Positions 26,007-35,493 of a stretch of DNA of 64,000 nt are shown one piece after another. The translations under genes and the position numbers were made by a program. Under the pieces are notes generated by a model, which was given only the letters and a program-made list of their open reading frames with translations, made no database searches and was not told the DNA's origin. Within the stretch, counting starts at the first letter, position 1. The number at the start of each line of letters is the position of its first letter. The stretch comes from Bacillota bacterium. Lineage in GTDB: Bacteria; Bacillota; Clostridia; Acetivibrionales; DSM-2933. The stretch is taken from positions 1-64,000 of the forward strand of contig JAEYYB010000171.1 in the NCBI GenBank assembly GCA_023430975.1, given 5' to 3'.

Positions 26007-29000
26007 CTAGATGCTCGGATAATCAGTTATGTTATTATTGAAGTTTTTTGCCATTATAATAACATCTGCTATGCTGATAGAATTATCCTTATCAAAGTCT
26101 GCGTATGGTATGAAGCCTGTATCCGATGCTGTTAATCCAAAGGCTTTTGCTATTTGCATGGCATCAATCATGTTTATAGCATTGTCTTGGACATTATTTA
26201 CAGGTATATCACCAGCCCAGATTGCAATTGGTGCTGATTTTGATCCGATTATCTTGCTTCCATTAACTTTTACGGAGAATATCTTTCTTGTAAGATAACC
26301 CTTCTTGCTGATTAGTAGGTTATATGATTTACCACTTTGGATGTTTTTGATTTCGAAGTAACCATTAGCGTCAGTTAATGCACTTAATCCTGTACCTTCA
26401 AGCTCAACATTAAAGCCGGATAATATGCTTGCTGCCTGGCTGCTTGTGAAATTAAACCCTGGATTTATATATCCTGCTAACTTTGTTTCAGTGCCAATGC
26501 CTCCTAAGACTATATTACCAAGACTGGATACATCCTTATAAGAAAATCCTGTTGGATCACACCAGATACTTACGCTATCTCGAGAACCATCACCATCTTC
26601 ATCATTGTTAACCTGGAGGTCGAATCCTATTACGCTGCCCTCTTTTGGTGTAATTGCAGCCAATGGAATTTCAGCTTCTACAATATAACCCGTTTCAGTC
26701 TTTGATGTGGCAGACCTAAATCCTGGAAGTTCACCTGGATTATATGAAACCTCATTGTCAAAATTAATTCTGATTTGATAGTCATCTGATTCATAGTATG
26801 AATTTTTAGCGTTATCCTGATCGATGAATATTTCAACAGAGTCCTGCTGGTAAGCATCAGAGCTTGCTTTTGAAAGCAGGCTATCGGTTACTTCAGCCAA
26901 TACATAAAGCTTGCCGTCAGACCAAAGTGTCTTGAATTTTGCTGTAGACCCGGAAGTGCCGTTAAGCCAGGTATCGGTTTCATTTGCCGGTACATCATTC
27001 CATATGCCGTCAATAGCTCCGTCAATAACAGGAGTGCCCTTATTTACATTAATAATTTTTACTTCCTTATCAAGTAGCACATATCCATAACCAGATGTAT
27101 CTGTTGTTCCAAAATTATTTTTGATGTTGTTCCAAACAGCTTCTGATGAAATTTCTCCGTTTGCATTGTAATCGATTACCTTGAAGTCAATTCCAAGTTT
27201 AGTACCTTGAACAGGGTTAATTAATGAAATTGGAATTGATGTCTTAATTAAATAACCGTTAGAATCATTAACAGTGAGTTTTCTAGAAATTGTATGACTT
27301 TCATTGTCTGATGACATATCAGGGTTTTTATCGATGAATATTACAAAGCTGTCTTCATCATTTGGAGTAGTGTCATTTATCTGTGCCAGAATGTAGAGAT
27401 AATCAGAATCCCACATAGTTTTAACCTTTGCAGTTGCACCACTTGTACCAGAGACATACTGATTTACATCAACCCATTTCATTGCACCCCAAATGCTGTC
27501 AATTTCGGTGATTGTAGAAGGAGTACCTTTGCATGCATTTATCTGCTGCTTGTAAACTGGGAGCTTGTCTGGGTCAGTCAATGCTGTGTAAGCAAGTTTC
27601 GCCTGAAGTCTCCTGTTAAACAACAATGCAGGGTCTGTTCTGCCTTTTACAGGGAAATCATTTAACCACGATTCTCCGTCATCTACTCCCCATATTGTAA
27701 CAGTATCTAAATTACCCTTTAATGCTTCATCTTTAAAGATTTCAAAAACATCCTTATATCTCTTTGCCTGAAGCATAAATATGTCTTCTGTCGCAGTTTT
27801 CTTAGGCTCTGAGGAAGATTTGTAAATGGACATATCAAGCTCTGTGACCTGAACTTTTACACCAAGTGATGCTATTTTTTCTATAGATAATCTGATTTGA
27901 TCAAGAGAAGGGCTGTAGATACTGATATGCATCTGGAAACCTACAACAATTCTGTCTTTGGAAATACCGGATTCATCGGCAACTTTCAATATACGCTTTG
28001 TAATGTTGTACATTTCATCCAGTTTATTGGTGCTGGACTCAAGGTTGTAGTCATTAATACAGAATTTTACGTTGTCATCGCCAATTTTCTTTGCTGTTTC
28101 AAAGGCATATTTGAATGCTGCAAGAATGTAGTCATCATCTAATCCGTCTTTGTCTACATCTCCCACAATTGATTTCCACTTGGAGTTTTCATCATCTCCA
28201 CGAAGTCCGCTTTTATCAGAAAGCACTTCATTTACTACGTCATATGTATGTATTTTTCCTTTATAATGTGTCATAACTGCTTCGATGTGAGTTTTCAGTC
28301 TTCCTAAAAGCATTTCGCTCGTTGCAGGTTTTGTTGAATCCTGAGGATCAGTAAAGAACCATTCTGGAATCTGATTGTGCCAAAGAAGTGTATGTCCTCT
28401 CAAAAGCTTGTTGTTTGCCTCAGCAAATGCAGCAATTTTATCTGTGTCAGTAAATGTAAATTTACCTTCTGTAGGCTGTATTGCATCAGGTTTCATACAG
28501 TTACCGGGAGTCAAACTGGAGTAATGCTTATTAATGTATGCATTGTAAATTGGGGATTCAAGCATATCTGGTGATATGGCTGCTCCAAGTGGGAAGTATT
28601 GATCCCAGACACTATGTAAAGACGTAATATTCGGATCAAAATCAAGTGAATCACCGCCGGTCACTTTTACATCATCAAGGTAAAAATCAACAAGGGTGCT
28701 GCCGGGTGCTTCAAAGTATAATGCTATATTAGTCAAAGTAGGATCATAGGTAACGGTATATTCACCTTCAATTAATGTCCATTTTCCTTTTGTTGCAGTA
28801 ACTGAGCCAATATTTATATAATCTGTACCTGATCCGCTGTCCTTTTGAATACTCATTTGGATACTCTGGGTATCGGGTCCGTCCATATACATTACATAAG
28901 CCGAGAATTGGTAAGACTTATCGAAGTTAACTACACCCATCAAGGTGTGCTGAGGGCCGTTCCAGCTTTGGGTCCTGCCTGCTACCGAAATGCTATAGCT

Positions 29001-30242
29001 TCCGTTATGATATTCTTTATCTGTTACAGCTACAGTTTCTTCACCTCTATTTGTCCAACCGCTCACATCACCATTTTCAAAATCAGTGTACATACTGTCA
29101 CTTCCGTTTAGTGAAACAGTAGATCCAGGCTCCCTGAAACTTACATCATCTAAATAAAAATCAATAAATGACTCTGATTCTGTAGTTTCCACATAAAGAT
29201 GTACACCATTTTCCAAAACTACTTCTGAAGGAATGGTATAAGTGCCTTCAAGCTTTGTCCATTGACCTTTTGATACTGCCACCTGGCTTACCTGGTCATA
29301 GTGGTCATCTGTACCATCGTTCCATTGAACGCTCAATTTAAATGTCACAGTTTCAGGAGCAGTTTCACCATCAAACATAACCCATGCTGCTCCACTATAC
29401 GATTTACCTGCTACCGGGTCACCTTTCTCATTTCCTACAAGGTTCTGTCCAGGACCTTGCCATGATGATGTCCTACCTGTAACAATAAGGCTTGAATTTC
29501 CGCCATGCTTTACATCTGAAGAAGCGTCAATAGAAGCACTTCCTCTGTTGTACCACCAGTTAGCTCCGTTTTCAATGTCTCCATTATTTACTATGTCTTT
29601 ACCGGAAGGTGTAGGAACAGGTGAAGTTGCAGTAGGCGATGGTGATGCTGTAGATGCAGGCTCTTCAGTGGTTAAGCTTATATCATCAGCATAGAAATCA
29701 ACAAAAGTTTCTGATTCTGTAGTTTCAAGATAGATATGTACTCCTTCTGATACAACAGTATCTTGAGGAAGAGTATAATCACCTTCAAGCAATGTCCACT
29801 GTCCTTTAGTGACGGCAGCTGTTTTAATATTTTCGTACTTATCTTCAGTGCCGGTATTTCTTTTAATGCTCAGCTTGAATGTTACGCTGTCAGGTGCAGT
29901 TTCACCATCGAACATAACCCATGCCGTACCATGATATTTGGTGCCTGCTACAGGGTCGCCTTTTTGGTTTCCTGTGAGATTTTGTGCGACACCTTCCCAT
30001 GGATTTTCTCTGCCTGTAGCTTTTATGCTGTAACTACCGCTGTGTTTAACATCCGATACTGATACGACAGGTTCACCGCCGTTGCTATGCCACCAGTATG
30101 TACTGTTTTCCATATCACCGTTGTTAACGATGTCTTGAGTACCAGCTGCAAATGAGGTTAAGTTCACTGCTAATATCATGCTAAGCAGCATAATAATTGA
30201 CACAGCCAAGCTTATACATTTGTTGAGCTTCTTTGATAACAT
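26007..30242 (-). CDS. GH10 xylanase with three CBM22-like, two CBM9-like modules and X-dockerin
   Basis: This 1411-aa secreted cellulosomal xylanase runs: signal peptide (1-32), three CBM22/CBM4_9-like modules (about 36-195, 215-370, 380-535), GH10 (about 545-895), two CBM9-like modules (about 905-1265), an X-module starting LAGYINPGFNF (about 1275-1345), and a type II-like dockerin ending in DNSISIADVIIMAKNF. Acid/base Glu672 is in VVNEVLSD and nucleophile Glu801 in VTELDMSIY. The core from CBM22 to CBM9 is clearly paralogous to the SLH-anchored enzyme at 19769-24490, but here the anchor is a dockerin and the CE4 domain is absent. GGGGGAC precedes the ATG. Confidence 0.93.
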   Translation of the reverse strand: MLSKKLNKCISLAVSIIMLLSMILAVNLTSFAAGTQDIVNNGDMENSTYWWHSNGGEPVVSVSDVKHSGSYSIKATGRENPWEGVAQNLTGNQKGDPVAGTKYHGTAWVMFDGETAPDSVTFKLSIKRNTGTEDKYENIKTAAVTKGQWTLLEGDYTLPQDTVVSEGVHIYLETTESETFVDFYADDISLTTEEPASTASPSPTATSPVPTPSGKDIVNNGDIENGANWWYNRGSASIDASSDVKHGGNSSLIVTGRTSSWQGPGQNLVGNEKGDPVAGKSYSGAAWVMFDGETAPETVTFKLSVQWNDGTDDHYDQVSQVAVSKGQWTKLEGTYTIPSEVVLENGVHLYVETTESESFIDFYLDDVSFREPGSTVSLNGSDSMYTDFENGDVSGWTNRGEETVAVTDKEYHNGSYSISVAGRTQSWNGPQHTLMGVVNFDKSYQFSAYVMYMDGPDTQSIQMSIQKDSGSGTDYINIGSVTATKGKWTLIEGEYTVTYDPTLTNIALYFEAPGSTLVDFYLDDVKVTGGDSLDFDPNITSLHSVWDQYFPLGAAISPDMLESPIYNAYINKHYSSLTPGNCMKPDAIQPTEGKFTFTDTDKIAAFAEANNKLLRGHTLLWHNQIPEWFFTDPQDSTKPATSEMLLGRLKTHIEAVMTHYKGKIHTYDVVNEVLSDKSGLRGDDENSKWKSIVGDVDKDGLDDDYILAAFKYAFETAKKIGDDNVKFCINDYNLESSTNKLDEMYNITKRILKVADESGISKDRIVVGFQMHISIYSPSLDQIRLSIEKIASLGVKVQVTELDMSIYKSSSEPKKTATEDIFMLQAKRYKDVFEIFKDEALKGNLDTVTIWGVDDGESWLNDFPVKGRTDPALLFNRRLQAKLAYTALTDPDKLPVYKQQINACKGTPSTITEIDSIWGAMKWVDVNQYVSGTSGATAKVKTMWDSDYLYILAQINDTTPNDEDSFVIFIDKNPDMSSDNESHTISRKLTVNDSNGYLIKTSIPISLINPVQGTKLGIDFKVIDYNANGEISSEAVWNNIKNNFGTTDTSGYGYVLLDKEVKIINVNKGTPVIDGAIDGIWNDVPANETDTWLNGTSGSTAKFKTLWSDGKLYVLAEVTDSLLSKASSDAYQQDSVEIFIDQDNAKNSYYESDDYQIRINFDNEVSYNPGELPGFRSATSKTETGYIVEAEIPLAAITPKEGSVIGFDLQVNNDEDGDGSRDSVSIWCDPTGFSYKDVSSLGNIVLGGIGTETKLAGYINPGFNFTSSQAASILSGFNVELEGTGLSALTDANGYFEIKNIQSGKSYNLLISKKGYLTRKIFSVKVNGSKIIGSKSAPIAIWAGDIPVNNVQDNAINMIDAMQIAKAFGLTASDTGFIPYADFDKDNSISIADVIIMAKNFNNNITDYPSI

Positions 30243-30395
30243 TTTGAGTCCCCCTTACTAAAAAATAAATAATTAATATATATAAATATACAAACGTATT
30301 TTATATTATTAATCGTAATCTTTAAATAAGAATCTTGTGTTTTTTAATAAAATTACTTGTGATAATTGATTATTTGTAAGTACCAAAACCAAAAA

Positions 30396-30446
30396 TATAA
30401 GGGAGAATCGCATAATTGTCAAAAGTAATATGCGATCTCCCTTATA
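30396..30446 (-). terminator. Terminator of the GH9 gene
   Basis: TATAAGGGAGA.TCGCATA pairs with TATGCGA.TCTCCCTTATA, with a T-rich tail on the minus strand. Confidence 0.8.
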
Positions 30447-30520
30447 TAAATATTGCTGCGGACTGTTCTTATATATATTACTCTAATATATATAAGGCAC
30501 TCCAACTTGACCAGAATCGC

Positions 30521-33031
30521 CTAAAACAAAGCCGGGTAATCAGTTTGTGTTTTATTGAAGTTTCCTGCCAGTATAATAACATCTGCCATATTTATTGTAT
30601 TATCCTTATTAAGGTCTGCATAGGATTTAAAATCTGCATCGGAGGATGTCTTACCGAAGGATTTTGCTATTTCAATAACATCGGCCATGTTGATGGAATT
30701 ATTCTGAACATTATTTACAGGAATGTCACCTGCCCATATATCAATAGGTGCAGACTTGGAGGAAATTTCCTTGTCTTTGCTAATTGATATAGAAGAAACT
30801 TTTCTTGTAAGATAGCCTTCCTTGCTTATCACAAGGGTATATTCCTTATTGCCAGGCACATTTTTGATTTCAAAATAGCCATTCTCATCTGACACTGCAC
30901 TTAATGAAGTGCCTTCTAATTCAACTTTGAAACCAGGCAATACACTTGCAGCCTGAGTTGCAGTATAACTAAAGTTCGGTTTTACATATCCATATACCTT
31001 ATAGCCTGTTTGAGAACTTGGTGAAGTAGGGGTAGGAGTCGGTTTTGAAGATGTAGGAGTTGATGAGGGGTTTCCTCCTGGCTCTACTCCATAAACCAAT
31101 ACTCCGTTATCGTATACAGGCATATTTGTTACCTTCACAGCAGCATTGGAATCTGTTGATATTCCTTTGAATGAGAAGTCGTTCTTGCTATCCCAGTAGG
31201 TTGTTGCCTCAGGTGCTGATATTCTAAACTGTATTTCATGTTTATGTTGTGATTGACCGCCTGGATATATTTTGGTTCCTGTAAAGTCGAGGGTTACATA
31301 GTAAATGTTTTTAGACTCATCCCAAGGTGTAAGACCTTTAGCGGAGCCCCCCTGACTGTAGTTTGATGATACTTTTATGTCCGATGGCTTTGCACCGGCA
31401 GCAATAACTTCGGATAAATCAACAAAATATCTGAAGGAAAGCTTATCACCCATCCTTGCAGGCCATGCGGATTTGTTCAGGAGGAATGCCCTAATTTCAA
31501 TATGACTTGCACTCTGGTTGTTGACAGCAGCTTCTACAGAGAATTCATCTTCTGTAACTGGTTCGATTGCTTTTAAATCCGGTATGGGAGTACCGCCATA
31601 GTCTTCATACATCTTCGCACAAGCACCGACAAAGCCAGCATTATAGTCACATGCTACTTCATTTGACTCATAATCGTCAACTTTGTCATAGTATGAATTG
31701 TCAGCTGCACTCTTCGGTCCGCCAACAAGAGCTCCAATCAGCGTATGCCTATGGTTTTCAGGCACTTTCATGGAATCGTACCATGAGCCGTGGGCAGTTC
31801 TGTGATGGTAATGCTGTGGAGGATTTTCTCCAAACCCTGTAAGGAAACTCTTGCCTGTGCTTCCGAGACAGTAGTCTATTTGCTGCTTGGCAAAATCGTT
31901 ATATATTTTTGCCTTGTCTGTCGGGCAACCACTCCAGTCAGCATAAACACTTGCCAAAAATGCTGTGGTGGAAGCATGCCTTAAGGAACCCCATGTTGTT
32001 AACCATGCCAGACCCTTAGCGGTATAAGCTATGCGTGAAGTGCCTGTACCTACAGACCACCAATCTAAATGTCTTTGAATAGCTTCCTTATATACATCTT
32101 TTTCTGTTAACTTGGCAAGGAGCAGGAAACATCCCATAAGCTTGTCATCCCAGCACATTCCCCATCTGAATTTCAGATCGGTGGACTGATTTTCTCTCTG
32201 CCAGCTGGGTTCATAGGATTCAGCCTTGGTAAGGTATGTATTATCCTGTGTTGCCATATATAGCCAGGTGGAAGCCCAAGTCAATTCATCTATAAATCCG
32301 CTGTGTGATGTATAGAAGTTGGTTGCTGCTGTATAGCCCTTATCGCTTTTTGTAGTGTCTGCAAAAGTAAAGAGCTCTTTTGCGTGTTTTAAGCAAGTAG
32401 CAGAATATGTAGGGTCAGTTTCTTTGAATATAATTGATGCTGCGGCTAAAGCTGCTGCAGCTTCGCCAACAACTGTGGAACCGGGGCTTGCAGTGGTAAG
32501 CTTGTATGATGGTCTGGCCATCTGCATGACTTCGCAGGGACCCCACCATTTGTGGTCATCATCGCCGTTTCCAACCTGGTAATAGAATTCGTTCGGAGCA
32601 GTATGACACTTGATAAGAAAGTCTGTAGCCCACTTTATGTTGTCTAAAATATAGGGAAGTTGTCCGCTTTTTTTGTAGGCATCTCTTGCCTCATATACAC
32701 TCCATGAGAGCATTGAAACGGTATAAGCCATAGGGAGATTGAACTTGACATGGTCACCTGCATCATACCAGCCGCCTGTCAGATCAACACCGACATCAGC
32801 ACCGTCTGTAAGACCTGAATCTCCACGCCAGTTCATTCTCTTGTCTTCAGGAAGTTTTCCAGAGCGTTGAAACTCATAAAACATTATTGACTTTTGTAAT
32901 GCTTCGCCGTAGTTATAGCTTGGTGCAGCATTGGAAGTTGCAGTAGCCTGAGGAATAACTACTACAGATGTCAGCAAAGTAGCTGACAATAACACTGATA
33001 CTTTTTTTAGAAAACCTTTTTTACTAAACAT
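30521..33031 (-). CDS. GH9 endoglucanase with CBM3c, X-module and type II-like dockerin
   Basis: The 836-aa secreted cellulosomal cellulase has the theme B layout of processive endoglucanases: signal peptide (1-32), GH9 (alpha/alpha)6 barrel (about 38-475), and a fused CBM3c (about 495-645) that feeds single chains to the active site. A Ser/Pro/Thr linker, an X-module (GYVKPNFSYTATQA, about 685-760) and a dockerin (about 765-836) follow. Catalytic residues are Asp90 and Asp93 in WYDAGDH and Glu458 in NEVACDYNAGF. The dockerin repeats NNSINMADVIEIAKSF and DNTINMADVIILAGNF are of the CipA type II class. A B element lies 33 bp upstream of the start. Confidence 0.95.
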   Translation of the reverse strand: MFSKKGFLKKVSVLLSATLLTSVVVIPQATATSNAAPSYNYGEALQKSIMFYEFQRSGKLPEDKRMNWRGDSGLTDGADVGVDLTGGWYDAGDHVKFNLPMAYTVSMLSWSVYEARDAYKKSGQLPYILDNIKWATDFLIKCHTAPNEFYYQVGNGDDDHKWWGPCEVMQMARPSYKLTTASPGSTVVGEAAAALAAASIIFKETDPTYSATCLKHAKELFTFADTTKSDKGYTAATNFYTSHSGFIDELTWASTWLYMATQDNTYLTKAESYEPSWQRENQSTDLKFRWGMCWDDKLMGCFLLLAKLTEKDVYKEAIQRHLDWWSVGTGTSRIAYTAKGLAWLTTWGSLRHASTTAFLASVYADWSGCPTDKAKIYNDFAKQQIDYCLGSTGKSFLTGFGENPPQHYHHRTAHGSWYDSMKVPENHRHTLIGALVGGPKSAADNSYYDKVDDYESNEVACDYNAGFVGACAKMYEDYGGTPIPDLKAIEPVTEDEFSVEAAVNNQSASHIEIRAFLLNKSAWPARMGDKLSFRYFVDLSEVIAAGAKPSDIKVSSNYSQGGSAKGLTPWDESKNIYYVTLDFTGTKIYPGGQSQHKHEIQFRISAPEATTYWDSKNDFSFKGISTDSNAAVKVTNMPVYDNGVLVYGVEPGGNPSSTPTSSKPTPTPTSPSSQTGYKVYGYVKPNFSYTATQAASVLPGFKVELEGTSLSAVSDENGYFEIKNVPGNKEYTLVISKEGYLTRKVSSISISKDKEISSKSAPIDIWAGDIPVNNVQNNSINMADVIEIAKSFGKTSSDADFKSYADLNKDNTINMADVIILAGNFNKTQTDYPALF

Positions 33032-33063
33032 CTTAACCTCCTAATTAATTTTAATCTTTTTTG

Positions 33064-33166
33064 TATATTAAAAGTGTTAATAATCTTACATTTGGCGGAA
33101 CAAATAACGAACGGTTCAACGAGATTTGCGACAGACAAATGTAATAGATTTATCACTTTTAATATA
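33064..33166 (+). mobile_element. MITE-like element family B, copy B5
   Basis: 103 bp, complete, with ends TATATTAAAAGTG and CACTTTTAATATA and core GGAACAAATAACGAACGG. It lies directly upstream of the GH9 ribosome site, where a promoter would be expected. Confidence 0.8.
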
Positions 33167-33874
33167 ATTTTAATTTATATTTTTCAGACCTCCTTATAAA
33201 ATTTAATAAATTAATAGATAGTCACTTTTAATTTATCTATTTTAATTAAATTATACCATCTTGAGGTGCCTTGGGCAATTCTTTACTGTGAAAGGTACAC
33301 CTAAAACTATTGTACATTAGCAGCATAAAATCTGCTAATTTATTACTAATGACTTTACATTTGTCTTGTTCTGTATTATCATATTTATATAAAAATCGTT
33401 AGCAAATTTACACTTAGTTGAGCAAATAACCAACTTTTTTGAACATTGTAAATTGAATTATGGCCCTATTGAATTTTTGAAGTTTTATTCTATTATCTTA
33501 AAGTGCCTGCATCAGGCATCTATTATCTTAAAACCAACCTTATCCGGGGTTATTGGTTAAACATAACTTCAAAAGCTTTTTATACTGCCTTTACGTGAGT
33601 ATGAGTGAAGCTATGGCACTATCCCAAGTGTCAGACCGGAATAACTAATCCAATAAATGTTGAAGTATCGCAAGAAAGTAAAGCATTTTTTATTTATTAG
33701 AACACCCTTAAGGCGTTGAATACTATTATTAGTTTATATAATGTTCTTTGATTATTGTAAAATTTCAATATTACGATAAAGAGATTGATGATTTTATTTT
33801 ATAACATTTTGTTGTTAAATTTGTTGTTGAATTTTGGGGGGATATATGAGGAATACAAATTATTTTTTTCCTGA
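33167..33874. other. 700-bp region without a recognisable gene
   Basis: AT-rich with several small hairpins, including GCCTG-CAT-CAGGC near 33510 flanked by two TCTATTATCTTAAA copies, and AACCAA...TTGGTT around 33533-33560. The stretch 33580-33640 has a higher GC content. I could not match it to a riboswitch or RNA class. The missing 5' part of the KASIII gene is not found here. A decayed B-like stretch may lie at 33353-33450. Confidence 0.4.
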
Positions 33875-34525
33875 ATATGCGGCTTTATGCATGTTATGGA
33901 TTTGGCAATACGCTATATTGCTTCTGGAGATGATTATGTACTTATTTTGGGCGGCAATGCAATTGCAAAATTTGTTAGGTACTGGAAAAATCCTGACCCC
34001 AAGACGGTTTTCCTGTTTGGAGATGCAATGGCGGCAATGCTGATTGGATATTCTGATGTAAAGAACTTTCTGGCATCCTATCTTCTTACAAATCACACAA
34101 TGTATGATAATTCGAAAATAGAATTTGGTACCAGCATTCTTCGAGAAGGTATGGAGAATCTGGATCCAAGTATTTTTACCATGAAAATAGCTGATGGTAA
34201 CCTGCTTTTTAAAAGTGCTGTAGAGTATTCCAAAATTGTTACGGATAAGTTGTTATTTGCTACAGGCCTTAATATTGAAGATATTGATTTTTTTGTTACA
34301 TCTGATCAATCAACAAAGTTATGGGAAGCACAGCTTAAAGAGAATGGAATACCAAAGGAAAAATGCCAGAGCATGTTTTACAAATATGGTAACACTGTAG
34401 CTGCAATGAGTCCATTAAATCTGGATGATTTAATATCATCAGGCCGGCTGAAAAGAGGCAATCTTGTAATGATGCAGGCACATGGTGCTGGAGCAAGCAG
34501 CGGTGGGATGATATTTAGATACTAA
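33875..34525 (+). pseudogene. Truncated KASIII-type 3-oxoacyl-ACP synthase (C-terminal part)
   Basis: The open frame begins after a TGA at 33872 with ICGF, which lines up with the active-site region C-(S/A)-G-F of FabH-like enzymes. It continues as MDLAIRYIASGDDYVLILGG, VFLFGDAMAAMLIGY and YGNTVAAMSPLNLDDL. About 216 residues remain of a usual 320-340; the N-terminal third is absent upstream. The usual active-site His of the PHQAN motif is replaced by Asp (TSDQSTKLW), while the Asn of YGNT is kept, so even the ancestor may have been an acyltransferase-like member. A first ATG lies at 33887. It probably supplied starter units to the synthase downstream. Confidence 0.75.
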
Positions 34526-34735
34526 GAAATGACAAAATGTTATTTGATTATTTATGCAATTGTTGATGAGCTAAGATAACTTAGGGAGCGAAATTTAATT
34601 ATATTAAATACGTTATTAATCTTACATTTAGCAGAACAAAATAACGAACGCTTTAACGGAATTTTGCGATAGATAAATGTAAAAGATTAATCGCATTTAA
34701 TATAAATATAGAAATTTTAGTTGATACAAGCAGAT
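34526..34735 (+). repeat. Palindromic repeat family A, copy A5, interrupted by a B element
   Basis: The left part AATGACAAAATGTTATTTG and inner stem GTTGATGAGCTAAGATAAC are recognisable. The right part ATAGAAATTTTAGTTGATAC resumes after the B element. It begins one base after the KASIII stop. Confidence 0.55.
34600..34704 (+). mobile_element. MITE-like element family B, copy B6 (second subfamily, nested in A5)
   Basis: 105 bp with ends TATATTAAATACG and CGCATTTAATATA and core AGCAGAACAAAATAACGAACG. It differs in the same way as B7, so the two form a subfamily. Confidence 0.75.
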
Positions 34736-34765
34736 TATTTTATTTACATGGGGGGAAAGAGTTAA

Positions 34766-35416
34766 ATGAATTATTGCCAATTGTTATTTGATACAAAAGA
34801 AAAGTATTTGGATCTGGAAGCACTCATTGATGCAGATAGTGGCAGAAGACTTACTTACAGAGAACTTATGGAGGAAGTTAAAAAAACTGCTGGACTTATA
34901 GAATCAAAGGGATATACCAATGGTGATGTAATTGCGACGCATCTTTATAACAGTATAGAAGCAGCGGTTATATTACTTGCAATTCAATACATAGGCGGAG
35001 TTGTTTGCCTAATAGACCCTCTTTTTAAACCAAACGAGATAATTTACTACATTGAAGATTCAAATGCTAAATGTTTATTTACTCATCTTAAAACAACAGA
35101 TATGGATACGGTTGTAAAGGAAATGACAGAAGTAATTAATATAAATGAGTTCGGGGATGAATTGAGAGATTTTGTTTATGCAGATAAGAAATTTTACAGC
35201 TATGATGAGAATGAGCTTGCAATGCTCCTCTATACATCCGGTTCTACATCAAAACCTAAGGGTGTGATGATACCTGCCGGAAATTTCTTTGTATTTTTAG
35301 AAAAAAGCTACCAGTCAAAGTATGTACATACAGAGGATGACAGATTTTTAGTAAAAGTTACTTGCGTGATCTACATTAAATACGTTATTAATCTTACATT
35401 TAGCAGAGCAAAATAA
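34766..35416 (+). pseudogene. Truncated AMP-binding (acyl/aryl-CoA or ACP) ligase
   Basis: The first about 200 residues of an ANL-superfamily adenylating enzyme are intact. They include the start NYCQLLFDTKEKY, the helix region of GDVIATHLYNS, and the P-loop YTSGSTSKPKGV near residue 158. After DDRFLVK (about 35355) the frame enters element B7 and ends with an unrelated tail. About 300 residues, including the core A8-A10 motifs and catalytic Lys, are missing, so it cannot adenylate. GGGGGAAAG stands before the ATG at 34766, so it may still be transcribed. Context suggests it once activated a fatty or aryl acid for the adjacent synthase. Confidence 0.85.
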
Positions 35417-35476
35417 CGAGCACTTTAACGGAATTTTGCGATAGATAAATGTAAAAGATTAATCGTATTTAATCTA
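35372..35476 (+). mobile_element. MITE-like element family B, copy B7 (disrupts the ligase)
   Basis: 105 bp with ends TACATTAAATACG and CGTATTTAATCTA, of the same subfamily as B6. It provides the last about 15 codons and the stop of the truncated ligase and ends 5 bp before the GGAGGT ribosome site of the synthase. Confidence 0.8.
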
Positions 35477-35493
35477 ATTTGGAGGTTGTTGTA

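Noticed and set aside
33580..33660. Possible c-di-GMP-type riboswitch near 33600
   Set aside because: The conserved GEMM sequence blocks are absent, and resemblance was only in general hairpin content.
33834..34043. 69-codon frame overlapping the KASIII fragment
   Set aside because: Its sequence is unrelated to any family I recognise, and the other frame carries clear KASIII motifs.
10057..35476. Family B copies as CRISPR repeats or integron attC sites
   Set aside because: Copies are scattered, in both orientations and inserted into other repeats. There are no spacers, integrase or cas genes.
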